In this document: one piece after another, positions 44,073 to 52,295 of the stretch
Layout of the letters: each line of letters starts with the position of its first letter
How positions within the stretch are numbered: the stretch's first letter is position 1
Assembly: GCF_013385425.1 (NCBI RefSeq)
Contig: NZ_JACAQA010000038.1
Span: 1-64,000, forward strand
Direction of reading: 5' to 3'
DNA length: 64,000 nucleotides
Source: Pseudomonas gingeri
GTDB taxonomy: Bacteria; Pseudomonadota; Gammaproteobacteria; Pseudomonadales; Pseudomonadaceae
The notes under the pieces: generated by a model
Told to the model about the DNA's origin: nothing
The model's database searches: none
The model's input: the letters and a program-made list of their open reading frames with translations, nothing else
Translations under genes and position numbers: made by a program

Positions 44073-46169
44073 CTAGAAACCACTCTCCCGCACGCCCAGG
44101 GCGGCCATGCGCCGCCAGGCCGTGCCCAACAGTGACTCACTGCGTCCCTGCAACACCGCTACACCGCGCAGTGGATGGCTGGGCGTCGGCATATCCTCGA
44201 GCAACCGCAAGCGGGCGCCGTACTGCGCCTGCACCGGCTCCGGACGACGGTTTTCGTCGCGGCGCACGGCAATCGGGCCGTGATGATCGGAGGTCAGCGC
44301 CTCCTGGTCGATGGCTGCCACACCGTTGGCGTCGACGTCCAGCAACTCCACCGGCCAGGCCGGGCGCATCGGGTCATCCGCGACAAAACGCCCTTTCGCC
44401 CCCGGCGCAACTCGCCACAAGTCCTCTTCGGCCAGATAACCACGCATACGGGTGCCACCCTCGACCACCCGCGCCAGCGGCTCCTTGGTCGAAACCCAGC
44501 GCCCGACCGCCAATTGCGGCATCAGGTCGCGCACCTGGCCGGCCTGGGGCGCCTTCAGCAACAAACGCTCACGACGGGCCTGCAACCCCCGGTATTCGGC
44601 GACGGCCTCCGCCAGCCGTTGTTCGAGAATACCGACATCCGCCGCGGTCTCGCTGCGTCCGGCCTGGCGGCGCATCTGCAATTGGAGGATATCGATTTCA
44701 CGGCGCACGATGATCAACCGCGAATCGACGTCCGGCGACTCCAGCTCCACCAGCACCGTGCCCGCCTCGATCATCTGCCCATCATGCACATTGACCTGCT
44801 TGACCCGCGCGGCAACCGGCGCGTGCAGGGCCGTGACCCGCCCGGCTTCCAGCATCACCGGTATTTCCACGCTGCTGCGCCAGGGCACCACCACCAGTAA
44901 CAGCAGCGCCAGCAGACCCAGGCCGCTGAGCAACACCCGTGGGGTATGCGCCTGCTCACGTCGCGACCACCATTCGCGGGTCTCCTTGAAAATCGGCAGG
45001 AAGATGAACCAACCCAGTTCCACCATCATCAGGAAGATGCCCAGCAATTTGAAGAAGAGGTGGTAGACCGCCAGGGCGATCCCGAAAAACAGCGCCGCGC
45101 GCCACAACCAGGAGAGGAAGCCCCACCACAGCAGGCGTCGGCGCATCGCCGGCGGCCAGGGTTCCGGGGCCGGCTCGTCATAGCCGAACAAGGCCTCGCG
45201 CAAGCGCCAGCGGCACAGGGCAAAGGCCCGGCCCTGAAGGTTGTCGATTTCCCAGAAGTCGCTGAGCAGAAAATAACCATCGAAACGCATGAACGGGTTG
45301 AGGTTGACCGCCAGGGTGGTCAGCCAGGTGGCGCTGGCGAGCATGAACGCCGCCGTGCGCGCCGGCCCATCCGGTAACAGCGACCAGGCCAGCAGGGCGA
45401 TACAGGCCAACAGCATCTCGGCCATGACCCCGCCGGCCCCGATCAATAATCGCGCCTTGCGGTCGTTGATCCGCCAGGCGTCGCTGACGTCGGTGTAGAA
45501 CAGCGGCAGCATGACCATGAAGGCCACGCCCATGCTCTGCACCCGACACCCCGCGCGCTTGGCCATGAAGGCATGGCCGAACTCGTGGCAGAGCTTGGCG
45601 AAGAACAGCGCGATGCCAAAGGCCATGGCCCCGCCGAGGCTGAACAGGTGCGGGAAGGTCGAGAGAAAACGCTCCCAGTCCCGCGAAACCAGGAATACCC
45701 CGAGCCCCAGGGTGGCCGGCAAACCGTAGCGCAGCAGGCGCGGGCCGAAGCGTTGCAGCCAGGGCCAGGCGCGATTGAGGAAGGCATCCGGGCGCCACAG
45801 GGGAATGCGGAAAAACAGATATTGATGCAGCGCCATCTGCCACAGGCTCTGGCGCGACGCGGCGGCTTTCCAGGCATAGCTGGCACGCTGTTGCGGGTCC
45901 AGCGAGGCGATCAGGTCATGGGAACGCAAAAAGCCCAGCAACTGCTCCAGCTCCGGGTCGCCCAGGGGCAGGCCCGGTTCGCGGTTCGCCGCTTGCAGCA
46001 CCTGCGTCGGATCACCCAGCGACCAATGCCGCAGCAAACGCATGGCCTGGACACCGAGCTTGAAATAACGCCCGCGCACCGGGTCGGCCAGGGTCCAGCG
46101 CGGCGAGCCATCCAACGCCGGGGCGGCCGCGGTGAGCTGCAGATCCGCACGCAGGCTGGGCAAGTTCAT
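44073..46169 (-). CDS. M50 metallopeptidase fused to HlyD-type adaptor
   Basis: 698 residues. The membrane-embedded part (about 110-390) has the site-2-protease zinc motif HEFGH at residues 195-199 and the partner motif NPFMRFDG at 291-298 (Asn-Pro...Asp-Gly), so it looks catalytically complete. After a further helix (about 410-425) comes a periplasmic adaptor with lipoyl halves (VTALHAPVAARVKQVNVHDG and LKAPQAGQVRDLMPQLAVG) around a coiled coil. It abuts the GAF/HlyD gene (shared base at 46169). In this cluster it occupies the place where an ABC transporter would be expected. Confidence 0.87.
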   Translation of the reverse strand: MNLPSLRADLQLTAAAPALDGSPRWTLADPVRGRYFKLGVQAMRLLRHWSLGDPTQVLQAANREPGLPLGDPELEQLLGFLRSHDLIASLDPQQRASYAWKAAASRQSLWQMALHQYLFFRIPLWRPDAFLNRAWPWLQRFGPRLLRYGLPATLGLGVFLVSRDWERFLSTFPHLFSLGGAMAFGIALFFAKLCHEFGHAFMAKRAGCRVQSMGVAFMVMLPLFYTDVSDAWRINDRKARLLIGAGGVMAEMLLACIALLAWSLLPDGPARTAAFMLASATWLTTLAVNLNPFMRFDGYFLLSDFWEIDNLQGRAFALCRWRLREALFGYDEPAPEPWPPAMRRRLLWWGFLSWLWRAALFFGIALAVYHLFFKLLGIFLMMVELGWFIFLPIFKETREWWSRREQAHTPRVLLSGLGLLALLLLVVVPWRSSVEIPVMLEAGRVTALHAPVAARVKQVNVHDGQMIEAGTVLVELESPDVDSRLIIVRREIDILQLQMRRQAGRSETAADVGILEQRLAEAVAEYRGLQARRERLLLKAPQAGQVRDLMPQLAVGRWVSTKEPLARVVEGGTRMRGYLAEEDLWRVAPGAKGRFVADDPMRPAWPVELLDVDANGVAAIDQEALTSDHHGPIAVRRDENRRPEPVQAQYGARLRLLEDMPTPSHPLRGVAVLQGRSESLLGTAWRRMAALGVRESGF

Positions 46170-47491
46170 TACAGCCCGACGCTCTGGCGCAGCCCGGCCA
46201 AGGGCCGGCGCAGCAGGTACAAGGCCAGCGGCGCGCGCTGGCCGAAGAGTTTCGCCGTGCCGCGCAAGCCGATACGCGGTACCGAGGTATCGGTGAAGCT
46301 GGCATCCAGGCGATAGGCCAACTGCCCGGCCGGGGTCGATTGCGCCTCGTAGGCCACCCGCTCCAGCTTGGCCGAGTAACGCTGCAAGGGGTCGCTGTCG
46401 AGGAACAAGGCGACTTCGGCGTCGGACGTCAGGGCAATGGCGTCGCCGACCGCCAGTTCGATGCGCAGTTCGGCCTGGCTCGGGTCGGCGATTTCCATCA
46501 GCCGCTCACCGGTCTGCACCGGCTTGCCGGTCCAGCGTTCGGCGTCGGCGAACACCGCGATACCGTCACGCTCGGCGCGCACTTCGCTGCGTTTGAGCAA
46601 TTCGGCGGCGTAATCGCGCTCGGCGCGCTTCTGCTCGACCCGCGCCGCCAGTAAATCGATCTTCGAACTCGACTCTGCATCGGCAAAAGCCCGCTGGGCA
46701 TTGGCCTTCAATTCGGCTTCGGCCACGCCCAGGGCGCGCTGGGCCACATCGGCCTGGGCCTTGAGGGTGGTGCTTTCGAAACGTACCAGCAGGTCGCCGC
46801 TCTTCACTGTCTGGTTCGGCTTGACCAGGAACTCGGCAATCACCCCGTCCAGCGGGGCTGCCACCACCCGGCCGGCCAGCGGCACGACTTCCGCCGGCGC
46901 CAGCACCGACTGGCGCACTGGAATCAACAGGCTCAGCAGCGCCAGGACCACTAGCAACGCCTGGCGCTTGCGGGTGAAACGCAAACGCCACGGCCGGCGG
47001 GGCTGCAGGGCGAGCCAGGCATGGCTGTAGGTGTCGCCCAATTGCGCCAGCAGCACCTGTTCGGAAGGACTCCAGGGATTGTCGCGAGCCAGCCAGAGGC
47101 CGCCGAAGACCTCGCCCTTGTGATCGAGCAGCGGCAGCCAGAACACCTGGGGCGCCGACAGGCTCTGCCAGTCCTCACGCACCGAGGTGGTGAAGGCATC
47201 CATCGGCACCACGGTCGCCGGCTTGGCCCGTTCCAGCTTGAAAATCTGCGCCACGGCGTGTTCGACGAAGGCGACAAACGGCGCATTCGGTTCCACCGAG
47301 CTGACCCCGGTCACCGCCCGCACCTTACCGGCGATCAGCAGGGCAGCGTGGCGAAAGCCAAACAGCGCCTGGCCGTCGTTGACCAGGCTGTAGGCCAGCT
47401 GTTCGGTGGTGCGGGCAGCGCGGGTCAGGCGTTCAAGGTCGAGGAACTGGGCGAACACCCGTTCCACGGCACCCGCTACCGGTGCGTTCAT
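46169..47491 (-). CDS. GAF-like/HlyD adaptor fusion
   Basis: 440 residues. Residues 1-165 form a cytoplasmic GAF-like domain (GQALFGFRHAALLIAG, QVFWLPLLDHKGEVFGGLWLA), followed by one membrane helix (ALLVVLALLSLLIPV) and a periplasmic HlyD-type arm (RVVAAPLDGVIAEFLVKPNQ, coiled coil, AERDGIAVFADAERW). The cytoplasmic domain may sense a ligand or interact with the cargo. Coupled to the preceding HlyD gene by a four-base overlap and to the M50 gene by a one-base overlap. Confidence 0.82.
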   Translation of the reverse strand: MNAPVAGAVERVFAQFLDLERLTRAARTTEQLAYSLVNDGQALFGFRHAALLIAGKVRAVTGVSSVEPNAPFVAFVEHAVAQIFKLERAKPATVVPMDAFTTSVREDWQSLSAPQVFWLPLLDHKGEVFGGLWLARDNPWSPSEQVLLAQLGDTYSHAWLALQPRRPWRLRFTRKRQALLVVLALLSLLIPVRQSVLAPAEVVPLAGRVVAAPLDGVIAEFLVKPNQTVKSGDLLVRFESTTLKAQADVAQRALGVAEAELKANAQRAFADAESSSKIDLLAARVEQKRAERDYAAELLKRSEVRAERDGIAVFADAERWTGKPVQTGERLMEIADPSQAELRIELAVGDAIALTSDAEVALFLDSDPLQRYSAKLERVAYEAQSTPAGQLAYRLDASFTDTSVPRIGLRGTAKLFGQRAPLALYLLRRPLAGLRQSVGL

Positions 47492-48276
47492 TTCAGTGCC
47501 TCGAAATGCGCGGTGCCGCTCATACCCGCCAGCAGGCCGTCGGCCTTGGGCAGGCTGGCCACCAGCAACAGCGTCTGGCTGCCTTCATCGATCCGCGCGC
47601 CCAGGCGTTTGATGGTGGCAGTCAGTGGCTGCCCGGTTTCATCCGGGACAAAACTGAAAGTCTGGCCGGCCTTGAGCTTGCCCATCCAGCGCGACGGCAC
47701 CAGCAGGTGGATTTCCAGGGTACGGTTGTCGACGATCTCCAGCATCGGCGACCCGGCCGAGACGCTTTCATAGCGCTGGACCTTGCGCTGCACGACCTGG
47801 CCGTCATAGGGCGCGATCACGCTGCAACGCTTGACCTGCACCTGGTAGACCTGGGACTGGGCCTGGGTTTCGGCGAGCTTGGCCTCGGCGCGGGCCACTT
47901 CGAAGCGGCCGACGGAGTTCAACGAAGCCAACTGTTTATTGTGGGCCAGCTCTTCACCGGCACCGCGGCTGGCGGCCTGGGCGGCATTGAGCTGGGCCTG
48001 ATAGGCCGAGCAGTCGAACCGTGCCAGGGTGTCGCCCTGCTTGAAGGTTTCACCTTCACTGAACGGCAACTCGACAATACGCCCCGACAGCTCGCTGGCG
48101 AGCATCGCCTGGTCACGGGCGCGCAACACGCCACGGGCCTCGCTCGCGGCGACGGCATGGGTCGCTGCAGCATTATTATTGTTATCCAACAGCGGGTCAG
48201 TCTCGGCCGGCGTCTGCGCCTGAGCCAGGCACGCCATGCAGGACAACCCAAACAAACCCATCCGCAAACACCACAT
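47488..48276 (-). CDS. Secreted HlyD-type periplasmic adaptor
   Basis: 262 residues from MWCLRMGLFGL, with AAGGAG nine bases upstream; the frame opens 69 bases earlier without a site. Signal peptide (LFGLSCMACLAQAQ), a Asn-rich linker (DNNNNAAA), lipoyl halves (MLASELSGRIVELPFSEGE and RCSVIAPYDGQVVQRKVQRY) around a short coiled coil, and a barrel domain. First gene of the three-adaptor operon (HlyD, GAF-HlyD, M50-HlyD). Divergent from the 725-residue exported protein gene. Confidence 0.87.
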   Translation of the reverse strand: MWCLRMGLFGLSCMACLAQAQTPAETDPLLDNNNNAAATHAVAASEARGVLRARDQAMLASELSGRIVELPFSEGETFKQGDTLARFDCSAYQAQLNAAQAASRGAGEELAHNKQLASLNSVGRFEVARAEAKLAETQAQSQVYQVQVKRCSVIAPYDGQVVQRKVQRYESVSAGSPMLEIVDNRTLEIHLLVPSRWMGKLKAGQTFSFVPDETGQPLTATIKRLGARIDEGSQTLLLVASLPKADGLLAGMSGTAHFEALK

Positions 48277-48501
48277 ATACAGGGACTCCTTGTCGGACAA
48301 TCGCGAGTCTACGGCAGCCGTATCAAGCGTAAAGCCAATTGCCACTATGCTTATCGAGCGACCGGGAGGTTGCCGATGTGCGGCAGATCACAGGCTGCAG
48401 CGTCGTGCTGGGTACAAGCATAGGTGCTGCGGCCCGGCTTCGGTATTATTTGCACCACTTCCGGCCTCGGTGCCGCTCGTTTACGGAATTAGGGACAATT
48501 C

Positions 48502-50679
48502 ATGCGTATCGGTCTTCTGACATCTCTGGCCCTGGCGGTGAGCGCCGGCTTCTGCTCACAGGCCTTGGCCAGTTCCGACGACACCTGCTACCCGCGTTGG
48601 TCAATGCTCAAGTACAGCCTCGACGGCTGCAGTAACCTCGCCTTCCTCAACCCGGGCAACGACAGCCGGGTCAACCTGCGCCTGTTGCTCGCCGACCAGA
48701 GCGCTTTGCCCCTGGCGCCCAACCCGTTGAGCAACGACGACCTGGGCGCGGGCTTCGGCCCGGTACCGTTCGCCACGACCCGCCTCGACGCCGCCCCTGA
48801 GCCGGTCGTCGGTGCAGAACCAGGCAAGCCCGTCGCCGCCCCGCTGGATGAGGCCCTGGGAAAACTCGGTATCACCCGCGAAAACGCCGACACCGCCGTC
48901 AGTTCGCTGCTGTCCGGCGAGGGTGGCCGCTGCCGCAGCAACGACACCGACAGCGCCACGACCTTTATCAACCAGTTGCTGGGCAGCAGCGAACTGCCCG
49001 ACCCCGAGCGCCAGGCCCTGGCCCGCGCTCGCGTGCAGATGCTCGGCACCTGCGCCTGGGAGCCGGCGCAGCAAGCAAGCCTGGTGCCCGCCGTGCAATC
49101 GGCCCAGGGCCAGGCATTTGCCAGCTACCTGAACGGTGCCATCAGCTTCTATAGCGGGCGCTTCGCCGACGCCGCCCAGGCCTTCGCCAGCCTGGGCGAA
49201 AGCCCGCAACCCTGGCTGAAGGAAACCGCGCAGTACATGCAGGCGCGCACCGCCCTCAACCTGGCGCAACAGAACACCTTCGACAGCGACGGCATGCCGA
49301 CCAAGGAAGAGGCCGACGCGGCCCAGCTGAAACTGGCCGAAGAAGGTTTCCAGCATTACCTCGGCACCTGGCCCGAGGGCCTCTATGCGACCTCCGCCCG
49401 CGGCCTGCTGCGCCGGGTCTACTGGTTGGCGGGGAATGCCGAAAAACAGGCGACCGAATACCTCTGGCAACTGGGCCAGGCCAAGGCCGAACAGCGCAAC
49501 GTGACGCCTGACGAGCTGGTGCAGGAGATCGACAACAAGATGCTGTTCGGCGGCGGCAAGGTCGAGCAACCCTTGTTCCAGGCCCTCGACGACCTGATGG
49601 GCATGCGCCCCGGATACGGCGAGAACGCCACGCCCAAGCTGACCCTGGAAATCCTCCAGGCGCAGAAACCGATCTTCGCCGCGCAACCGGCGCTGTATGA
49701 CTATTTGCAGGCGGCGTTCCAGCTGTATGTCGCGAAAAACCCGGAGCTGGCGCTCAAGAGCCTGCCGACCGAGATCCCGGCGAAACTCGACTACCTCGCC
49801 TTCAGCCAGCAGATGCTGCGCGGCCTGGCCCTGGACGCAAAACAGGACGTGAACGGTGCCGAGGCCCTCTGGCTGCAATTGCTGCCGCAAGTCCATCAGC
49901 CGCTGCAACGCGAGCAGGTCGAACTGGCCCTGGCCAATCACTACGAGCGCAACCAGCAGGTGGCCAAGGTCTTTGCCGCCGACTCGCCGATCAAGACCGC
50001 GCAGGTGCGCGCCATCCTGTTGCGGCATATCGCCGATGCCGGGCTGTTGCGTCAGGTCGCCCAGGGCGAAGCCTCCACCGAGCGGGATACAGCCCTGTTC
50101 GTATTGCTCTACAAGGACCTGCGCCTGGGCCATTACGCCGATTTCACCGCCGACCTCAAGCAGTTGCCGGCCGAGCCGTCCGACACCAAGTTGGGCGCCT
50201 CGTTGGGTTACACCTACAGTGGCGGCCAGCCGCTCAAGCTGTTCCGTTGGAGCGGTGCCAAGGCCGAGTCCGGCTATGCCTGCCCGACCATTGGCGAGAC
50301 GGCGACGACCTTGCAAGCCGACGCGAAGCAGCCCCAGGCGCTGAACTGCCTGGGGGAATTCATCCTGCGCAACAGCCTGGACGGCATGCCGCTGGATAGC
50401 CAGCGCAGCGCGGATGAACTGGGCGGGACCGCGTCCTTGTTCAAGGGCACGACCTTCTCGCGTCTCGACGGTTACCAGAGCGTGATCGGCGATGCCAAAG
50501 CGTCGTCCACCGACAAGGCCTACGCACTGTTCCGCGCCATCAACTGCTATGCGCCCTCGGGCTACAACAGTTGCGGCGGGAAGGAAGTGACACCGGCGCA
50601 GCGCAAGGCCTGGTTCAAACAGCTTAAAACCAGCTATGCCAGCACCCAGTGGGGCAAGTCGCTGCAGTACTACTGGTAA
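48502..50679 (+). CDS. Large exported helical-repeat protein, unknown function
   Basis: 725 residues with a clear signal peptide (TSLALAVSAGFCSQALA). Scattered Cys pairs suggest periplasmic disulfides (DDTCYPRWS, DGCSNL, INCYAPSGYNSCGG). The central part is alpha-helical and TPR-like (ISFYSGRFADAAQAFASLGE, YYWLAGNAEKQATEYLWQLG). I recall similar proteins encoded next to DUF3142 genes in Pseudomonas but know no function. The DUF3142 gene follows with zero spacing after its TAA. Divergent from the HlyD operon with a 225-base spacer. Confidence 0.75.
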   Translation: MRIGLLTSLALAVSAGFCSQALASSDDTCYPRWSMLKYSLDGCSNLAFLNPGNDSRVNLRLLLADQSALPLAPNPLSNDDLGAGFGPVPFATTRLDAAPEPVVGAEPGKPVAAPLDEALGKLGITRENADTAVSSLLSGEGGRCRSNDTDSATTFINQLLGSSELPDPERQALARARVQMLGTCAWEPAQQASLVPAVQSAQGQAFASYLNGAISFYSGRFADAAQAFASLGESPQPWLKETAQYMQARTALNLAQQNTFDSDGMPTKEEADAAQLKLAEEGFQHYLGTWPEGLYATSARGLLRRVYWLAGNAEKQATEYLWQLGQAKAEQRNVTPDELVQEIDNKMLFGGGKVEQPLFQALDDLMGMRPGYGENATPKLTLEILQAQKPIFAAQPALYDYLQAAFQLYVAKNPELALKSLPTEIPAKLDYLAFSQQMLRGLALDAKQDVNGAEALWLQLLPQVHQPLQREQVELALANHYERNQQVAKVFAADSPIKTAQVRAILLRHIADAGLLRQVAQGEASTERDTALFVLLYKDLRLGHYADFTADLKQLPAEPSDTKLGASLGYTYSGGQPLKLFRWSGAKAESGYACPTIGETATTLQADAKQPQALNCLGEFILRNSLDGMPLDSQRSADELGGTASLFKGTTFSRLDGYQSVIGDAKASSTDKAYALFRAINCYAPSGYNSCGGKEVTPAQRKAWFKQLKTSYASTQWGKSLQYYW

Positions 50680-51399
50680 GTGGCCGTGGGTCGCTGGCGC
50701 TGGCTGTTGCTGGCCGGGCTGCTGGCGTTGGCCGATGCCCGGGCGGCGGTCGATGCGCGGGACTACGACAGTTTCTGGCTGTGGAGCGGCGTCGCCCCGC
50801 AGCCGGTGCTGAGCCGGGCCAAGAGCCTTTACATCCTGCAAGGCCAGGTCAGCGAGTCGCGGCGCTCGCCGCAGCGGACGGTCAACTTTATCGCCCAGGG
50901 CATTGCCATTCCACGCCTGACCCGGGGCGAGGTCTGGGTGGTCTATCGCGCCCACACCCTGCGTTGGCCGGAGTCGGTCTATCAGCAGTTGCTTGGCCAG
51001 GTGAAACGCTGGCAACAGGCGGGCAATCCGGTGGTCGGCATCCAGATCGACTTCGATGCCCGCACCCGCTATCTCGACGAATATGCCGCTTTTTTGCGCG
51101 ACCTGCGCCAGCGACTGCCGGCGGAGTTGCGCCTGAGCATCACCGGACTGATGGACTGGAGCAGCAATGCCGACCCGGCGGCCATCGCCCAACTCAAGGG
51201 CGTGGTGGATGAGGTGGTGGTGCAGACGTATCAGGGGCGGCACAGCATTCCCGATTACGCCGCGTATCTGCCACGGATGAACCGGCTGGGCGTGCCGTTC
51301 AAGGTCGGTTTGATCCAGGGCGGCGAGTGGCAGGCACCGGGGTATTTGAAGGGGAATGAGTGGTTTCGGGGGTATGTGGTGTTTCTCCAGAACCCTTAG
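50680..51399 (+). CDS. DUF3142 protein
   Basis: 239 residues starting with GTG directly after the TAA of the previous gene. Signal peptide (WRWLLLAGLLALADARA), then a DUF3142 domain with TIM-barrel-like strands: SLYILQGQV, VVGIQIDFDARTRYLDEYAAFL, LRLSITGLMDW, EVVVQTYQGRHS. The pattern QIDFDA...YLDEY resembles glycosidase-like folds, so a carbohydrate-related role is possible but unproven. Likely co-transcribed with the 725-residue exported protein. Confidence 0.82.
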   Translation: MAVGRWRWLLLAGLLALADARAAVDARDYDSFWLWSGVAPQPVLSRAKSLYILQGQVSESRRSPQRTVNFIAQGIAIPRLTRGEVWVVYRAHTLRWPESVYQQLLGQVKRWQQAGNPVVGIQIDFDARTRYLDEYAAFLRDLRQRLPAELRLSITGLMDWSSNADPAAIAQLKGVVDEVVVQTYQGRHSIPDYAAYLPRMNRLGVPFKVGLIQGGEWQAPGYLKGNEWFRGYVVFLQNP

Positions 51400-51504
51400 C
51401 GACCGGACAATTCCCTTTCCCTTGCCTGAAGTTTCCTAGAAAATCCTTTCGCCTTGCGCCTGCTGGAAGCGGTCACTAGTCTTCGTCCTATCGCTGCAAA
51501 ATCA

Positions 51505-51726
51505 GCGATCGGGCGTGAGAACCCGTGCTCAGTAAGCGCATCAGCGCCACTTTCGTTACGAACGCCTTTTCATCAGAAAACGCTTCATGGCGGCTGTGCG
51601 CAGGCAGACTTCGGTCTGGCCGGTTGCCTACTGTCCGGTATTCTCACCCTGTGTACAGCTGCCACCCTTTGCCGCGTGAGAACGGCAAACGATGGCCCCT
51701 CATTACAGACATGTAGGAGCTGGACC
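51505..51726 (+). ncRNA. Structured mRNA leader with competing pairings
   Basis: A 17-bp stem forms between 51588-51604 (TGGCGGCTGTGCGCAGG) and 51648-51664 (CCTGTGTACAGCTGCCA), all positions paired with three G-U. Directly inside it is a UUCG-capped hairpin, CAGAC-TTCG-GTCTG (51605-51618). GTGAGAAC occurs twice, at 51515-51522 and 51676-51683; each could pair with the single TTCTCAC at 51641-51647, and the second copy also sits in the loop of a GCCG/CGGC hairpin (51671-51686). This looks like a switchable leader for the DUF6124 gene. I recall similar leaders before small Pseudomonas genes but cannot confirm it here. Confidence 0.55.
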
Positions 51727-52107
51727 ATGGATAAAAGACTGACACCCGACCCGCCGATCACTTTCCCGGCATCACGTCGCGCAAAGACCGGAAAACCTCA
51801 TTTCGATGCCGCTGCCGAACGCGCCTTTGCGCACTACGGGCTGCCGATGAGCGACGATCCGCTTAGACCTCACCCGACCTTCTCGCCCTCGCCCGCCCGT
51901 ATCCCGTCGTTACTCAGCGTGGAAGACAAGCTGGTCAACGCACTGTCGATCCTGCAATCGGCGGCGGCCACGGCTTATGAGTCCGCCGACCAACTCGACG
52001 GGGCGAAGCGCAAGTTGGCGATGGGGACGGTGCATTTGATCGAGTTGGCGCAGTCGTGGGTGGACTCGGTGATCGATGAGACGTCGACAATGGGGACTAC
52101 GGGCTGA
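51727..52107 (+). CDS. DUF6124 small protein
   Basis: 126 residues from the ATG at 51727, with GGAG seven bases upstream; the frame is open further 5' but that region is the structured leader. Pattern: PDPPITFPASRRAK, then FDAAAERAFAHYGLP, and a C-terminal helical half SVEDKLVNALSILQSAAATA, ELAQSWVDSVIDE, as in DUF6124 proteins of Pseudomonas. Soluble; function unknown. It stands alone, followed by a REP pair. Confidence 0.75.
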   Translation: MDKRLTPDPPITFPASRRAKTGKPHFDAAAERAFAHYGLPMSDDPLRPHPTFSPSPARIPSLLSVEDKLVNALSILQSAAATAYESADQLDGAKRKLAMGTVHLIELAQSWVDSVIDETSTMGTTG

Positions 52108-52117
52108 TCCAAAGTCT

Positions 52118-52245
52118 GTGGCGCCTGTCCCGCCGCCTTCGCGGGCAAGCCCTGCTCCTACAGTTTCGAGTCGGTCACAGATTTTGCGTACGACACAAAC
52201 CTGTAGGAGCAGGGCTTGCCCGCGAAGACGGCGGGACAGGCACCA
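52118..52245. repeat. REP inverted pair (REPIN-like)
   Basis: Two nearly perfect arms of about 45 bases, 52118-52163 and 52201-52245, in opposite orientation, each with GTAGGAGCAGGGCTTGC and CGCGGGC-type cores. The arms extend beyond the usual REP into a shared GGCGGGACAGGC flank. The spacer is 37 bases. Confidence 0.82.
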
Positions 52246-52295
52246 CAAAATCAACGGGTGTTCATCACCTGCCGAGTGATGTCGACGACAGGACC

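Noticed and set aside
48601..51243. Minus-strand open frame of 880 codons opposite the 725-residue gene
   Set aside because: The opposite strand has a signal peptide and a coherent two-gene layout; this frame spans both genes and shows only shadow composition.
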